From the NCBI GenBank assembly GCA_026709985.1, contig JAPORY010000027.1:1-57960 (forward strand): a stretch of DNA of 57,960 nucleotides. The letters are read 5' to 3'. The translations under genes and the position numbers were made by a program. Each line of letters starts with the position of its first letter. The first letter of the stretch is position 1. The notes under the pieces were generated by a model. It saw only the letters and a list, made by a program, of their open reading frames with translations, searched no databases and was not told where the DNA came from. This document shows, in pieces, positions 43,589 to 55,263 of this stretch. The DNA comes from Aestuariivita sp. (GTDB lineage Bacteria; Pseudomonadota; Alphaproteobacteria; Rhodobacterales; Rhodobacteraceae).

Positions 43589-44615
43589 CCAATTCCAGTG
43601 TCGTTCAGTGCCTGTTCAACTGGTGGTCAGAAAGGTTTTATTGGCAAAATATAAAAAGCGAGTTCCGTTCCTACATTTGTGTCGCATATTTTGTTGCTTA
43701 GGTAAACAAGAATTAGTATTTTTCTCTATTTTTTCTGCGCGTGAGTCGATCGGCTCAAAATCCATTTTCATTTCAACTCTAACATATACCGTACAAGACT
43801 TCAATATTCTTGGTGCCTAATTCCTGTATATAAAGCAGACAAGTTCCTGTCGCACCGCAAAGCCTGCTTAATTGAGAGTAAACAGGTTGGTAGAGTGAAC
43901 GGAGCAATCCCAATCTACCTGCCATCTTTCGGTCAACTGATAAACATATTCACACTTGGGTGAGGGTGTAAGTCATATTTTGCGTAGCTTGTTTTGCGCT
44001 GTTGGAGCCGACAGATCACGACACGGGCAGCGTAGCACTGCTAAGGTCTGCACCGCCCTGTTAACCCAAAATCTTACCGTTCTTGGCACCCTCCACGCAC
44101 AATCAAGCAATCTGCGGCAATTACAAAGCGTCACAGCGTCAAACGGACTCGTATCTTCGCTACCGCGTAACTCTCACCCAGATACGGGGGTGCTCAGTTA
44201 CTCCCTATCGTCTTCTTCCGGTCCGCCTCACCATAAACTCACGGTTTCGTGACTCTAACTTATGCCCTCCGCGGAGACAGGTCAACAAAAAAATATCATT
44301 TTTGTGAAAAAGGCTACAAAGGCGATGATCCGTGATCGCCTATGATAGGGGGCATCGTTTATTCGCCCGACTAAGCCAACCGTTTCCATACCTGAGAATT
44401 CGCGTTCTGGATAACGCACAGGAATTACTGTCTGCGGCGGTGTGACCACCTTTCCTCCCAAGGAAACCCATGCGTTTCCGACTGAGACTCCGAAGTTGCG
44501 ACGAGCATTGCGAAACGCATAGAATATGGGAAAATCCCTTAAGCATCGTGACACCGCAAGATATGTCGGACACAAAATACGGGCCGATAACAAGCATTTA
44601 GAGGCCGTGCTTGGA
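43589..44615. other. Gene-free stretch between the RodZ-like gene and ligA
   Basis: About 1 kb between two minus-strand genes with no acceptable gene. Frames at 43956-44252 (plus) and 44282-44593 (minus) were read and rejected for lack of family resemblance and ribosome-binding sites. A hairpin AGGCGAT/ATCGCCT at 44320-44341 with T-rich sequence after it on the minus strand may terminate ligA. I saw no signature of RNase P RNA, SRP RNA or tmRNA. Confidence 0.5.
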
Positions 44616-47264
<2,649 letters not shown>

Positions 47265-48395
47265 ATGAACAAAAAGATGAACTCTTTGGGCTTTTGCAAA
47301 CCTCCCGATCAAACTCGTGTAGTTGTTGCGATGTCTGGCGGCGTCGACAGTTCGGTGGTTGCTGCAAAGTTGAATGGTGAAGGGTACGACGTAATTGGTA
47401 TTACCCTGCAACTGTATGACCACGGCGCGAACACGGCGAAAAAAGGTGCGTGCTGCGCCGGGACCGACATTCATGATGCTCGGCGGGTTGCGCATCACTT
47501 AAATATTCCTCATTACGTGTTGAATTACGAAAGTATTTTCCGTGATTCAGTAATTGACGAGTTCGCCGACAGTTATCTCAATGGTGCTACTCCTGTACCA
47601 TGCATTCGGTGCAATGAACGAGTAAAATTCTCTGAACTGTTAACAACTGCGCGTGAATTGGACGCGGACTGCATGGCGACCGGTCACTACATTCAGCGTA
47701 AAGTTGGCGAACTGGGTGTCGAACTTCATCAAGCAAGGGATCGTCGTCGAGACCAATCCTACTTCTTGTTTTCGACAACGAAACCGCAATTGGATTTTCT
47801 TCGATTTCCGCTTGGTAATCTCGAATCAAAATCATTGACACGAGATATCGCGCGCAATTGTGGTCTCATAATCGCCGAAAAACCAGATAGTCAAGATATC
47901 TGTTTTGTACCGAACGGTAATTATGCGGCGGTGATTAAAAAGTTGCGTCCTAACGTCGCTGCTAGCGGTGAAATCGTTCACGTCGACGGGCGCGTATTGG
48001 GCACCCATCGCGGCATTATTAACTACACCATTGGCCAAAGGCGTGGTTTGGGTTTAGGCGGATTAAAAGAACCACTGTACGTTATCAGTATGAATCCGCA
48101 CTCTCAACAAGTGCTGGTCGGCCCCAAAGAACATTTAGAGACGAAACTTATCAACCTGAAGGAAGTCAACTGGCTTGGCGATACGATGTTTTCTTGTGAG
48201 GACAAGCAACCTGTGCGCGTGAAGATTCGATCAACGGGGGCGCCGTGCGAAGCGCTGTTGCGGCCAATGGGCACTAACACGGCCAAAATTGAACTGCCCA
48301 TTCCAGAAAGTGGAGTGGCGCCGGGTCAAGCTTGTGTATTCTACGCCCCTAAAGGCTCTCGGGTACTTGGCGGCGGATGGATCGACAAGAATTAG
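47265..48395 (+). CDS. mnmA: tRNA-specific 2-thiouridylase MnmA
   Basis: Thiolates U34 in tRNA-Glu, -Gln and -Lys. The 376-aa protein has the PP-loop [18 protein letters not shown] near residue 20, the first catalytic Cys in [20 protein letters not shown] near 107, MATGHYIQ, the QSYFLFSTT and [19 protein letters not shown] segment (second Cys in DIC near 203), and a C-terminal beta-barrel ([41 protein letters not shown]). Start ATG 47265 or ATG 47277. Neither has a strong ribosome-binding site. It stands alone, convergent with xylA. Confidence 0.96.
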   Translation: MNKKMNSLGFCKPPDQTRVVVAMSGGVDSSVVAAKLNGEGYDVIGITLQLYDHGANTAKKGACCAGTDIHDARRVAHHLNIPHYVLNYESIFRDSVIDEFADSYLNGATPVPCIRCNERVKFSELLTTARELDADCMATGHYIQRKVGELGVELHQARDRRRDQSYFLFSTTKPQLDFLRFPLGNLESKSLTRDIARNCGLIIAEKPDSQDICFVPNGNYAAVIKKLRPNVAASGEIVHVDGRVLGTHRGIINYTIGQRRGLGLGGLKEPLYVISMNPHSQQVLVGPKEHLETKLINLKEVNWLGDTMFSCEDKQPVRVKIRSTGAPCEALLRPMGTNTAKIELPIPESGVAPGQACVFYAPKGSRVLGGGWIDKN

Positions 48396-48707
48396 CTTGA
48401 CGATGGTGGCATAACTTCGAATCGCGCCACGATTGATTAGTTCACCGCAAGTAAAACTATCGATTCGGAACTTTATTCGATGACGCCCAGTGGATTGGAT
48501 ACTCACATAACACGCTGAACCTTGAAATTCTCGGCTCAACGGCGCTTTGATCTGCGATTGTCCTCACCCGACCGCATAATACGATGCAAAAATGATGGAA
48601 TTCTAGCAGAAAGTTGAACTCGTGGAACGCATGTACCGTAAAGGGGGAGAAGGTCTCGACTTCGATTGGTGCGCAATTAATGTATCAATTCTGAGCCAAC
48701 CTTCGCT
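48396..48707. other. Convergent intergenic region between mnmA and xylA
   Basis: About 310 bases between two 3' ends. No gene seen and no T-tailed hairpin that I can place with confidence. Confidence 0.45.
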
Positions 48708-50015
48708 CTAAACAAATCGATTGACGTAATTTTCTAGGATTTCTTGTCGTCCCGATCGTGGTTGTGGATTGATATCTTTTTCCAGAACCAGACGGGAAAT
48801 TTCATCAAGGTCGCCTGCCAAGATGGCTTGCGCCTCCGGCGAGTTCCAATCGGAATATCGCTTTTCTAGTTCGGTACTAAGCGTGCCCTCTTCGATCATT
48901 GCCGCCGCCGCCTTTAGTCCACGCGCACAGATATCCATGGCACCGACGTGCGCGGCGACTAGATCGCTTGCATCCAACGATTGGCGCCTAAGTTTAGCAT
49001 CAAAATTGGTACCGCCGCTAGCAAACCCGCCGGATTTCAGAATGTGATAATAGGCTAAAGCCACGTCCGCCGCATTATTCGGAAATTGATCAGTATCCCA
49101 TCCCGATTGATAATCATTTCGGTTCATGTCAATTGATCCTAACATCCCCTCCATGGCAGCCAATGCAATTTCATGTTCGAAACTGTGACCGGCCAAAAAC
49201 GCGTGACCCTGCTCGAGATTTAACTTTACCTCATTTTCCAACCCGTACTTTCGAAGAAATCCGATGCAGGTCGCAGCGTCAAAATCATACTGGTGCTTTG
49301 ACGGCTCTTGCGGCTTCGGCTCAATCAATATCGTCCCCCGAAAGCCGATCTTGTACTTGTACTCCACGACAAGGTTCAAAAAGCGTCCCATGTGATCAAG
49401 TTCGGTCTTTAAGTCGGTATTGAGCAACGTTTCATAGCCCTCTCGCCCACCCCATAAAACATAGTTTTCGCCGCCGAGACGATGCGTGGCATCAATGCAG
49501 GATTTTACGGTTGCGGCGGCAAAAGCAAACACTTCTGGATCCGGATTTGTACTTGCGCCAGCCATCCACCGCCGATGGCTGAACATGTTGGCGGTCCCCC
49601 AGAGCAACTGAGTTCCGCAGCTTTGCATTTTGGGCTCAATATAACCGACAATTTCTTCAAGGGTTCTTTGGTTATCACCAAAGTTTCCTTGTTCGGGTCG
49701 CAGGTCGGCATCGTGCCAACAAAAATATGGCTGGCCGAGTAAGTCGAATAATTCGAAGGCGATATCGGCCTTTAGCCTTGCCGCAGACATATCAGTCTGC
49801 GGATGCCATGGACGCTCAAATGTTGGCCCGCCGAAGGGATCTGTTCCCTCCCAAGCGAAAGAATGCCACCAAGCGACAGAAAACCGCAATTGATCTTCCA
49901 TTCGCTTCCCAAGCACAATCTCTTCGGGATTGTAGTAGCGAAAGCTGAGCGGGTTTAGACTGTCAGGTCCTTCAAATTCGATCCGATTGATCCCATCGAA
50001 AAAACCACTACTCAT
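48708..50015 (-). CDS. xylA: Xylose isomerase
   Basis: Isomerises D-xylose to D-xylulose. The 435-aa protein has class II length with catalytic and metal-binding signatures: [19 protein letters not shown] near residue 100 (catalytic His), [12 protein letters not shown] near 185, [20 protein letters not shown] near 235, [19 protein letters not shown] near 270 and the metal-site segment [20 protein letters not shown] near 300. A GAGGGAG ribosome-binding site precedes ATG 50015. It follows xylB by 118 bases, in which a dyad element suggests separate regulation. Confidence 0.97.
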   Translation of the reverse strand: MSSGFFDGINRIEFEGPDSLNPLSFRYYNPEEIVLGKRMEDQLRFSVAWWHSFAWEGTDPFGGPTFERPWHPQTDMSAARLKADIAFELFDLLGQPYFCWHDADLRPEQGNFGDNQRTLEEIVGYIEPKMQSCGTQLLWGTANMFSHRRWMAGASTNPDPEVFAFAAATVKSCIDATHRLGGENYVLWGGREGYETLLNTDLKTELDHMGRFLNLVVEYKYKIGFRGTILIEPKPQEPSKHQYDFDAATCIGFLRKYGLENEVKLNLEQGHAFLAGHSFEHEIALAAMEGMLGSIDMNRNDYQSGWDTDQFPNNAADVALAYYHILKSGGFASGGTNFDAKLRRQSLDASDLVAAHVGAMDICARGLKAAAAMIEEGTLSTELEKRYSDWNSPEAQAILAGDLDEISRLVLEKDINPQPRSGRQEILENYVNRFV

Positions 50016-50047
50016 TTTACTCCCTCAAATTAATTCCTATCATTTAA

Positions 50048-50072
50048 TGTGAGCTAATTGTGTCACACTCAC
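50048..50072. promoter_or_regulatory. Dyad element upstream of xylA
   Basis: In the xylB-xylA gap, GTGAG (50049-50053) and CTCAC (50068-50072) form an inverted repeat. Overlapping it, TGTGA (50048-50052) and TCACA (50063-50067) form a second one. The spacing (14 and 10) is wider than the N6 of a classical CRP site. It stands 33-57 bases before the xylA start codon, suitable for an operator of a LacI-type sugar repressor. No regulator gene is nearby. Confidence 0.35.
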
Positions 50073-50133
50073 TTATGACTGTCGCAAATGGCGAATGAGT
50101 TTTAAATCGCTCAGACATTTTTGCCAAAAAACG

Positions 50134-51600
50134 TCATAGCCGTCGGAGCAGTGACACGGGTTTCAGCGCCTGATAACAATTTTTGTAGAGTTTATATTGC
50201 TCCTCGTAACGGTCCGATATATCCGTGCGCGGCTCAATAACGCGAGTCGCTTTCGGGACTGTCATTATTTCACGATAGTCTTGATTAGTTGCGGCGCAAG
50301 AAGCTAGTCGTGCCGCACCAATCCCAGCGCCAAGCTGCGGGTCGGTTGGCACGGCAAGGGGGTGCTTCAGAATGGTTGCCAACGTTTCTAGCCAGAAAGG
50401 CGATAAAGAGCCTCCCCCGACCACGAACCAGTCCTCAGTACTCACAACCCCATCTTCTAAGGCGTCCATGCACTCCCGCAGAGCGAACGCCACTCCCTCC
50501 ATAACCGCTTGCTTCAGATCTTCTGCGTCGGTTGCGGAGTCAATGCCAATGAAGGCGGATCGGATTCCACTATCGTTATGTGGTGTTCTTTCACCAGAGA
50601 GATAAGGCAAGAAAATGATTGGATTGGGCCCCGATAGTTCTGTTGGTAGTGATGCAACTAACTCGGCTACCGACTCGTTGAGGCTTTTTGCGAGCCAGTT
50701 GATACAGTTCGTAGCCGATAGGGTAACCCCAAGCTGCAGCCACCGCTCTGGAACGGCATGACAAAAACAATGTACAGCGCGATCCGTGTTAGATTGATAA
50801 CTGTTCATTGCCCTCAACACCACGCCCGACGTACCGATTGAAAGCACTACGGTACCATCACCCACCAAACCCATACCGCAAGCCATTGCCGCGTTATCAG
50901 CGGCACCGCCAGCAACAATTACTGGCTTTTGTATATTCCATCTCCGCATGATGTCTTGTCGTAGAACACCGGCAGCCGCATTACCCTCCGCGAGTGCTGG
51001 CATTTGTTCAAGAGCCATGTGACTAAGCTCAAGACAGGTATCAGACCATTCACGTGCTCTCACATTGAGCCATGATGTTCCTGAACTATCTGAGAAATCG
51101 CTAATGTAATCGCCAGTCAACCATAGGCGCAGGTAATCTTTTGGGAGCAAGACTTTCTCTACTCGCGCAAAAACAGCGGGCTCATTTGCCCTGATCCACT
51201 CTAGTTTTGGAGCGGTGAACCCCGGGAAAACAATGTTCCCGCTGATCGCCCGAAATTCTGGTATTTGATCAAGATGCGCGGCTTCGCGGTGGGATCTCGT
51301 ATCATTCCACAAAATACAAGGCCGCAATACCATCCCGTCAGCATCAAGTAATGTGGCGCCGTGCATTTGACCACTGAGTCCGATAGCTTTGAGGGCTGCG
51401 AACTGTTTCGGGTGGGATAGTTGCAGATTCTCTGTAACCTGCACGCAGGCTGCTATCCAATCATCGGGATTTTGTTCTGACCACCCGGCATGAGGATAAG
51501 ATGTCTTGATGTCGGCTTCGGATTCGGCGATTAGTTTGTGTTCATCGTCCAATAAGATCCCCCGAAGGCCCGATGTACCAAGATCTAACCCAAGAAACAT
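50134..51600 (-). CDS. xylB: Xylulokinase
   Basis: Phosphorylates D-xylulose to xylulose 5-phosphate for the pentose phosphate pathway. The 488-aa FGGY kinase has the N-terminal phosphate loop MFLGLDLGTSGLRGILLDDE, the substrate segment GLSGQMHGATLLDADG near 75, ILWNDTRSH, the second-domain signature FLPYLSGERTPHNDSGIR near 335, and the ATP-site GGGSLSPFWLETLATIL near 400. Upstream is purN (236 bases), downstream xylA. No xylose transporter or XylR gene is in the window. Confidence 0.96.
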   Translation of the reverse strand: MFLGLDLGTSGLRGILLDDEHKLIAESEADIKTSYPHAGWSEQNPDDWIAACVQVTENLQLSHPKQFAALKAIGLSGQMHGATLLDADGMVLRPCILWNDTRSHREAAHLDQIPEFRAISGNIVFPGFTAPKLEWIRANEPAVFARVEKVLLPKDYLRLWLTGDYISDFSDSSGTSWLNVRAREWSDTCLELSHMALEQMPALAEGNAAAGVLRQDIMRRWNIQKPVIVAGGAADNAAMACGMGLVGDGTVVLSIGTSGVVLRAMNSYQSNTDRAVHCFCHAVPERWLQLGVTLSATNCINWLAKSLNESVAELVASLPTELSGPNPIIFLPYLSGERTPHNDSGIRSAFIGIDSATDAEDLKQAVMEGVAFALRECMDALEDGVVSTEDWFVVGGGSLSPFWLETLATILKHPLAVPTDPQLGAGIGAARLASCAATNQDYREIMTVPKATRVIEPRTDISDRYEEQYKLYKNCYQALKPVSLLRRL

Positions 51601-51836
51601 CTTGACGACTCCCTACTTTTGTCAAACGCCCAAGCCTACTTCGGTCCAAACTGCAACCGTCCCAAATATTCGGTCAATTTGCATTTGAACAATTTCGAAA
51701 AGCAAATTCAATCAAGCAAAGTCTCAAGCATCGATCTTGTGCGTCGTGACTCGTGGCCTGTCGTTGAGCGACAAGGCAATTTATTTGCTCAATGAATGCG
51801 GTAACTCTGCGTCGCGGTAATGAACAAGTTAACGCC

Positions 51837-52430
51837 TTAATTCAAAGCTGCTTGGTTGAGATCGCCGGCAATGAAGTGGCGCAGAACAACAGGATACAGT
51901 ACGTGTTCAAGTTTAAGCACACGATCAGCCAGCGTTACTGCCGTATCATGTTTGTGTACCGTTAGCTTTAATTGACCAAGTATTGGTCCATCGTCGAGTT
52001 TGGCGGTTACTTGATGCACTGTACAACCGTGAACGGTCTCTCCTGCCGCAAGTACCCGTGCGTGCGTATTAAGTCCTTTAAACTTTGGCAACAATGAGGG
52101 GTGGATATTCAAAATACGCCCCTGCCATTTACCGACAAAATCAGCGCTGAGGATTCTCATAAAACCTGCCAAACAGATCAACTCAGCATTGGCTCGTTTT
52201 AATTGAATATCAAGATCTCTTTCAAAGCTCTCCGAAGCACGGTCATATTCTCCACAATTCAAAGTGACCGTTGGAGTGTTTCGCTCAAGGGCATTCCTTA
52301 ATCCTTGGACCTTAGGTGTCGTAGAAATGACAACGCAAGGTCTCGCCGGATGATCGCCCGTCATGCTATTGATCAAGGCCGTCATATTCGAGCCGCGCCC
52401 CGATATGAGAATTGCGACTCGCTTCTTCAA
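51837..52430 (-). CDS. purN: Phosphoribosylglycinamide formyltransferase
   Basis: Third step of purine synthesis: formylates GAR using 10-formyl-THF. The 197-aa protein shows the N-terminal phosphate loop VAILISGRGSNMTALINSM, LICLAGFMRILSADFVGKW, catalytic Asn-His in ILNIHPSLLPKFKGLNTHA, and catalytic Asp region VHGCTVHQVTAKLDDGPIL. ATG 52430 overlaps the purM stop (ATGA), so translation is coupled. Confidence 0.96.
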   Translation of the reverse strand: MKKRVAILISGRGSNMTALINSMTGDHPARPCVVISTTPKVQGLRNALERNTPTVTLNCGEYDRASESFERDLDIQLKRANAELICLAGFMRILSADFVGKWQGRILNIHPSLLPKFKGLNTHARVLAAGETVHGCTVHQVTAKLDDGPILGQLKLTVHKHDTAVTLADRVLKLEHVLYPVVLRHFIAGDLNQAALN

Positions 52431-53464
52431 AAAAGCGTTCCTTTGTAACTTACGCCGGATCCATCAACTACCCGTCCAATTTGCCAAACCTGTTCGCCCA
52501 TGTTTTGAAGTTTGTCACTAATTTGATCGGCTTGTCTTTCTCTCACAGCTAGAACAAGTCCAATTCCGGCATTAAAGGTTCGTAAGAATTCAGCCTTGCT
52601 AATCGGACCCTGATCGGCAAACCATCGAAATATCGCCGGCAGCTTCCAAACGCTCAAATCAACCTCTGCACCAAGATCGGCTGGAAGCATCCTTGGTATA
52701 TTCTCTGTCAAACCACCACCAGTAATGTGTGAGATTGCGATAACCTCACGGTCAGCAAGCAGCGATTGCATGGTTGCTGCATAAATTCGTGTTGGCCGAA
52801 GAAGAACTTCGCCAAGAGTACCTTCTTCCCAAGGACACTCCGCTTCCCAGTGCAGACTAGATTGCGAAACAATTCGACGGACGAGTGAATAGCCGTTGGA
52901 ATGCAATCCATTTGATGCCAAACCGAGCAAGATATCGCCTACCTGTATTTTTCGTGGTAACATTTGTTCTCTGGTAACCGCACCCACGGCAAAACCTGCT
53001 AAATCAAAGTCATTTTGAGCGTATAGACCCGGCATTTCCGCAGTCTCACCACCGATTAAGCTGCATTCAGCCTGTCTACATCCATTTGCGATGCCGGCGA
53101 CTACTCTCTCCGCCTCGTCGACTGAAAGCTTGGCCGTCGCAAAATAGTCCAAAAAAAATAGTGGTTCTGCACCCTGACAAACCAAGTCATTAACGCACAT
53201 GGCGACAAGATCAATTCCGATCGTTTCCAATCTTTGGGAATCGATTGCTATGCGAAGCTTAGTCCCTACGCCATCAGTTGCTGCTACCAAAATTGGATCG
53301 ACGTAGCCTGCGGCCCTTAGATCAAATCGTCCCCCGAAGCCGCCGAAATCAGACATACTCCCTTGACGGTTTGTGTTTTCGACGAGCGGTTTAATTCGTC
53401 TAACAAGTTCATTTCCAGCATTAATGTTTACGCCTGCTTGAGAATAGGTAATACCTTGTTTCAT
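52427..53464 (-). CDS. purM: Phosphoribosylformylglycinamidine cyclo-ligase (AIR synthetase)
   Basis: Fifth step of purine synthesis: ATP-dependent ring closure of FGAM to AIR. The 345-aa protein shows YSQAGVNINAGNELVRRIKP at the N-terminus, LVAATDGVGTKLRIAIDSQ near 60, GIDLVAMCVNDLVCQGAEPL, SLIGGETAEMPGLY near 140, and ISHITGGGLTENIPRMLP near 245. A 6-bp hairpin (CCTCTA/TAGAGG, 53488-53503) lies in the 5' leader, 24 bases before the start. First gene of purMN. Confidence 0.96.
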   Translation of the reverse strand: MKQGITYSQAGVNINAGNELVRRIKPLVENTNRQGSMSDFGGFGGRFDLRAAGYVDPILVAATDGVGTKLRIAIDSQRLETIGIDLVAMCVNDLVCQGAEPLFFLDYFATAKLSVDEAERVVAGIANGCRQAECSLIGGETAEMPGLYAQNDFDLAGFAVGAVTREQMLPRKIQVGDILLGLASNGLHSNGYSLVRRIVSQSSLHWEAECPWEEGTLGEVLLRPTRIYAATMQSLLADREVIAISHITGGGLTENIPRMLPADLGAEVDLSVWKLPAIFRWFADQGPISKAEFLRTFNAGIGLVLAVRERQADQISDKLQNMGEQVWQIGRVVDGSGVSYKGTLF

Positions 53465-54294
53465 CTTGTTATTCGCTTAGCGGTTAACCTCTAACGCTAG
53501 AGGAGATGTTGAATTCGTTGGCCTCTACTCGGCCAGTTTTATTGCGGAGGTCGCAAATACCTCCTCGGGATCACATTATTTTTTGCCGTCGTAACTGGGA
53601 GATCAACGGTTTTGCCTCCCTTCAATATCGCCCTTAGAAGATCTTGTTCCCGATCTCTTAATACATTTGACGTTTCGCTGGATAAACTCGGACTTTGGAA
53701 GATTCAACTGGTGGTAAATTTGGCAGTTCCCGCAGTTATGACGACGCGTAGCGATCAACTCTTGCTAATTTCAGGCATGTTGGCATCATGCACAACGATA
53801 AATTCACCTAATCGAAAAAAGTCAATAAAAATAAGGACTTTCGCCATTATGGGCAAACAATTCGCAGCTTCTTTTCACTAAAATTTTGGTTGATGCCTAA
53901 CTGGCGGCAAGAAATCCGTTGAACTTCCAATCAGTCTCGTTCCCACTGCAAAAAAGCAGGTGACCTGGCATCATTTTGAGGCAAGAAAAAGAGCCCCATG
54001 TCAACATGTCTGAATTTTGGGCGGCTGACAATTACCATGAGGTCTCATTAGCTGTTTTTCGCGCAAACCCGAGTCAGCGTCTTGAAGCTCTAAAAATCAT
54101 AACCATGTCGGCACGACATGCGTTGGTTAGGGAAAATCCCCAGACTGAACATAACCAAAACGGTAATTAGAAGAAATGGCAATAGCCCTTTCGAAAGTTC
54201 CAAGAAGTCGACAATGCTAGCAATCGCAAAAAGCTCTTTGCCAACTGTAGTGTACATGAGCGGTGCAAAATTAAGGATAAAAAAACTAAATGGA

Positions 54295-54540
54295 CTAGAT
54301 TAAGCGGGTATATGAATAGAAATGAGATTTTGGGTTCTGCTCGGATCTTGATACGCCCAGTTTTTGCCTTATCGTGGTGACCAGCAATGTCACTCGCGGG
54401 CGGAGTTGCAACTCGGTCGCTGGACGGTCGGTTAATTTCTCCCACAGGACGAATACGGCGGCGTCAGGTAGCCGATCTTTCGCCTCGCGACGGCAGGCCG
54501 GTTTTTGCCATCTCGGTTTGAGTTGAGCGACGTTCATCAT
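54295..54540 (-). CDS. Doubtful small ORF, possible gene remnant
   Basis: Open frame of 81 residues beginning MMNVAQLKPRWQKPACRREA and continuing RLPDAAVFVLWEKLTDRPAT. It alternates hydrophobic and charged residues in a way that looks more protein-like than neighbouring frames, but I recognise no family. No clear ribosome-binding site precedes it. It could be a fragment of a decayed gene together with the frame at 54633-54752, or chance. Confidence 0.2.
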   Translation of the reverse strand: MMNVAQLKPRWQKPACRREAKDRLPDAAVFVLWEKLTDRPATELQLRPRVTLLVTTIRQKLGVSRSEQNPKSHFYSYTRLI

Positions 54541-54632
54541 GCTTCCGTGGGTTTACCATCTCCAGTCACGACCGATGCGGCATAGCATTCATTACCGCAC
54601 GAACGCTAACGCCCCGCCATATTGGCCGCCTA

Positions 54633-54752
54633 CTAGTTGAGTGGGACGATTTTGCGATCTGTATACGGCATCGGTAATTCGAGGGCGGGACCGTGTTGCC
54701 ACCGGAGGCGGATATCGGGGTCGGCGATCTCATGAGCGCCGGCGGTGATCAT
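54633..54752 (-). CDS. Doubtful 39-residue ORF, possible gene remnant
   Basis: Short open frame starting at ATG 54752 and reading MITAGAHEIADPDIRLRWQH then ending MPYTDRKIVPLN. Composition and codon pattern look coding, but no family is recognised. It is on the same strand as the frame at 54295-54540, with 92 bases between them. They may be pieces of one degraded gene. Confidence 0.15.
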   Translation of the reverse strand: MITAGAHEIADPDIRLRWQHGPALELPMPYTDRKIVPLN

Positions 54753-54930
54753 AAGATCGCATTCAATTCTCGTTGGTAAACGAGCAATCGGTATGTCTAC
54801 ACTAATGCAAGCATGGGTTGCAACCGCATAGGCTTACCCTGGCATTTTTGAAAGTTGTTGACAGTGGTCACGACTACGAAATACTCTTGCAACTCTTCGT
54901 CCAAAAGTAATGTCAAAGGTGATGGTGACA

Positions 54931-54958
54931 TTGACCGACCTCGGTAATCTGCTAGAGA
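54931..54958 (+). promoter_or_regulatory. Possible promoter of the CAT-anticodon tRNA
   Basis: TTGACC at 54931-54936 and TAGAGA at 54953-54958 with a 16-base spacer. Transcription would begin about 4 bases before the tRNA. The -10 match is weak. Confidence 0.35.
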
Positions 54959-54968
54959 ATTAGCCCGA

Positions 54969-55045
54969 AGGCCCGTAGCTCAATTGGTTAGAGCAGAGCG
55001 CTCATAACGCTTTGGTTGGGGGTTCGAGTCCCTCCGGGCCTACCA
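54969..55045 (+). tRNA. tRNA with CAT anticodon (Ile2 or elongator Met)
   Basis: Complete 77-base cloverleaf. The 7-bp acceptor stem AGGCCCG (54969-54975) pairs with CGGGCCT (55035-55041), followed by discriminator A and an encoded CCA (55043-55045). D arm GCTCAATTGGTTAGAGC, anticodon loop CTCATAA with anticodon CAT, and T arm GGGGGTTCGAGTCCCTC are all clear. The first pair A1-U72 and the context do not fit an initiator tRNA by the unpaired C1-A72 rule in reverse order. I cannot tell elongator Met from lysidine-modified Ile2 by eye. Confidence 0.93.
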
Positions 55046-55263
55046 GATTCAGCCAGATCAAAGTTCCCTCTCCTTATTTTAGGCAGTTCAAAATCGCTGT
55101 TTCGGATACGGTTAAATTTGACGATTCAATTGAGAAGCCTCTCAACTCCTTGAGTCGGTACACTTGGCTACTTTTATCGTTGAAGCCTATATGGTCACCC
55201 GCATGACCTCCGCTGTTGAGAAGTAGCCGTTGATTTATCTGGCTATGGATCTTCGTCAATAAA

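Larger units (their letters stand above)
53465..54930. other. Long gene-poor stretch upstream of purM
   Basis: About 1.5 kb without a recognised gene, the longest such gap in the window. Frames at 53612-53881 and 53976-54170 (plus) do not resemble proteins. Two minus-strand frames look slightly more protein-like and are annotated separately at 54295-54540 and 54633-54752. The genes often found upstream of purM in relatives are not detectable. Confidence 0.5.

Noticed and set aside
43956-44252. Region between the RodZ-like gene and ligA considered as a structural RNA or a small gene
   Set aside because: No match by eye to RNase P, SRP RNA or tmRNA signatures, and the translated frame is low-complexity Ser/Thr-rich.
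44282-44593. 103-residue minus-strand frame downstream of ligA, considered as a recG fragment
   Set aside because: No helicase motif is present and the sequence matches no family I know.
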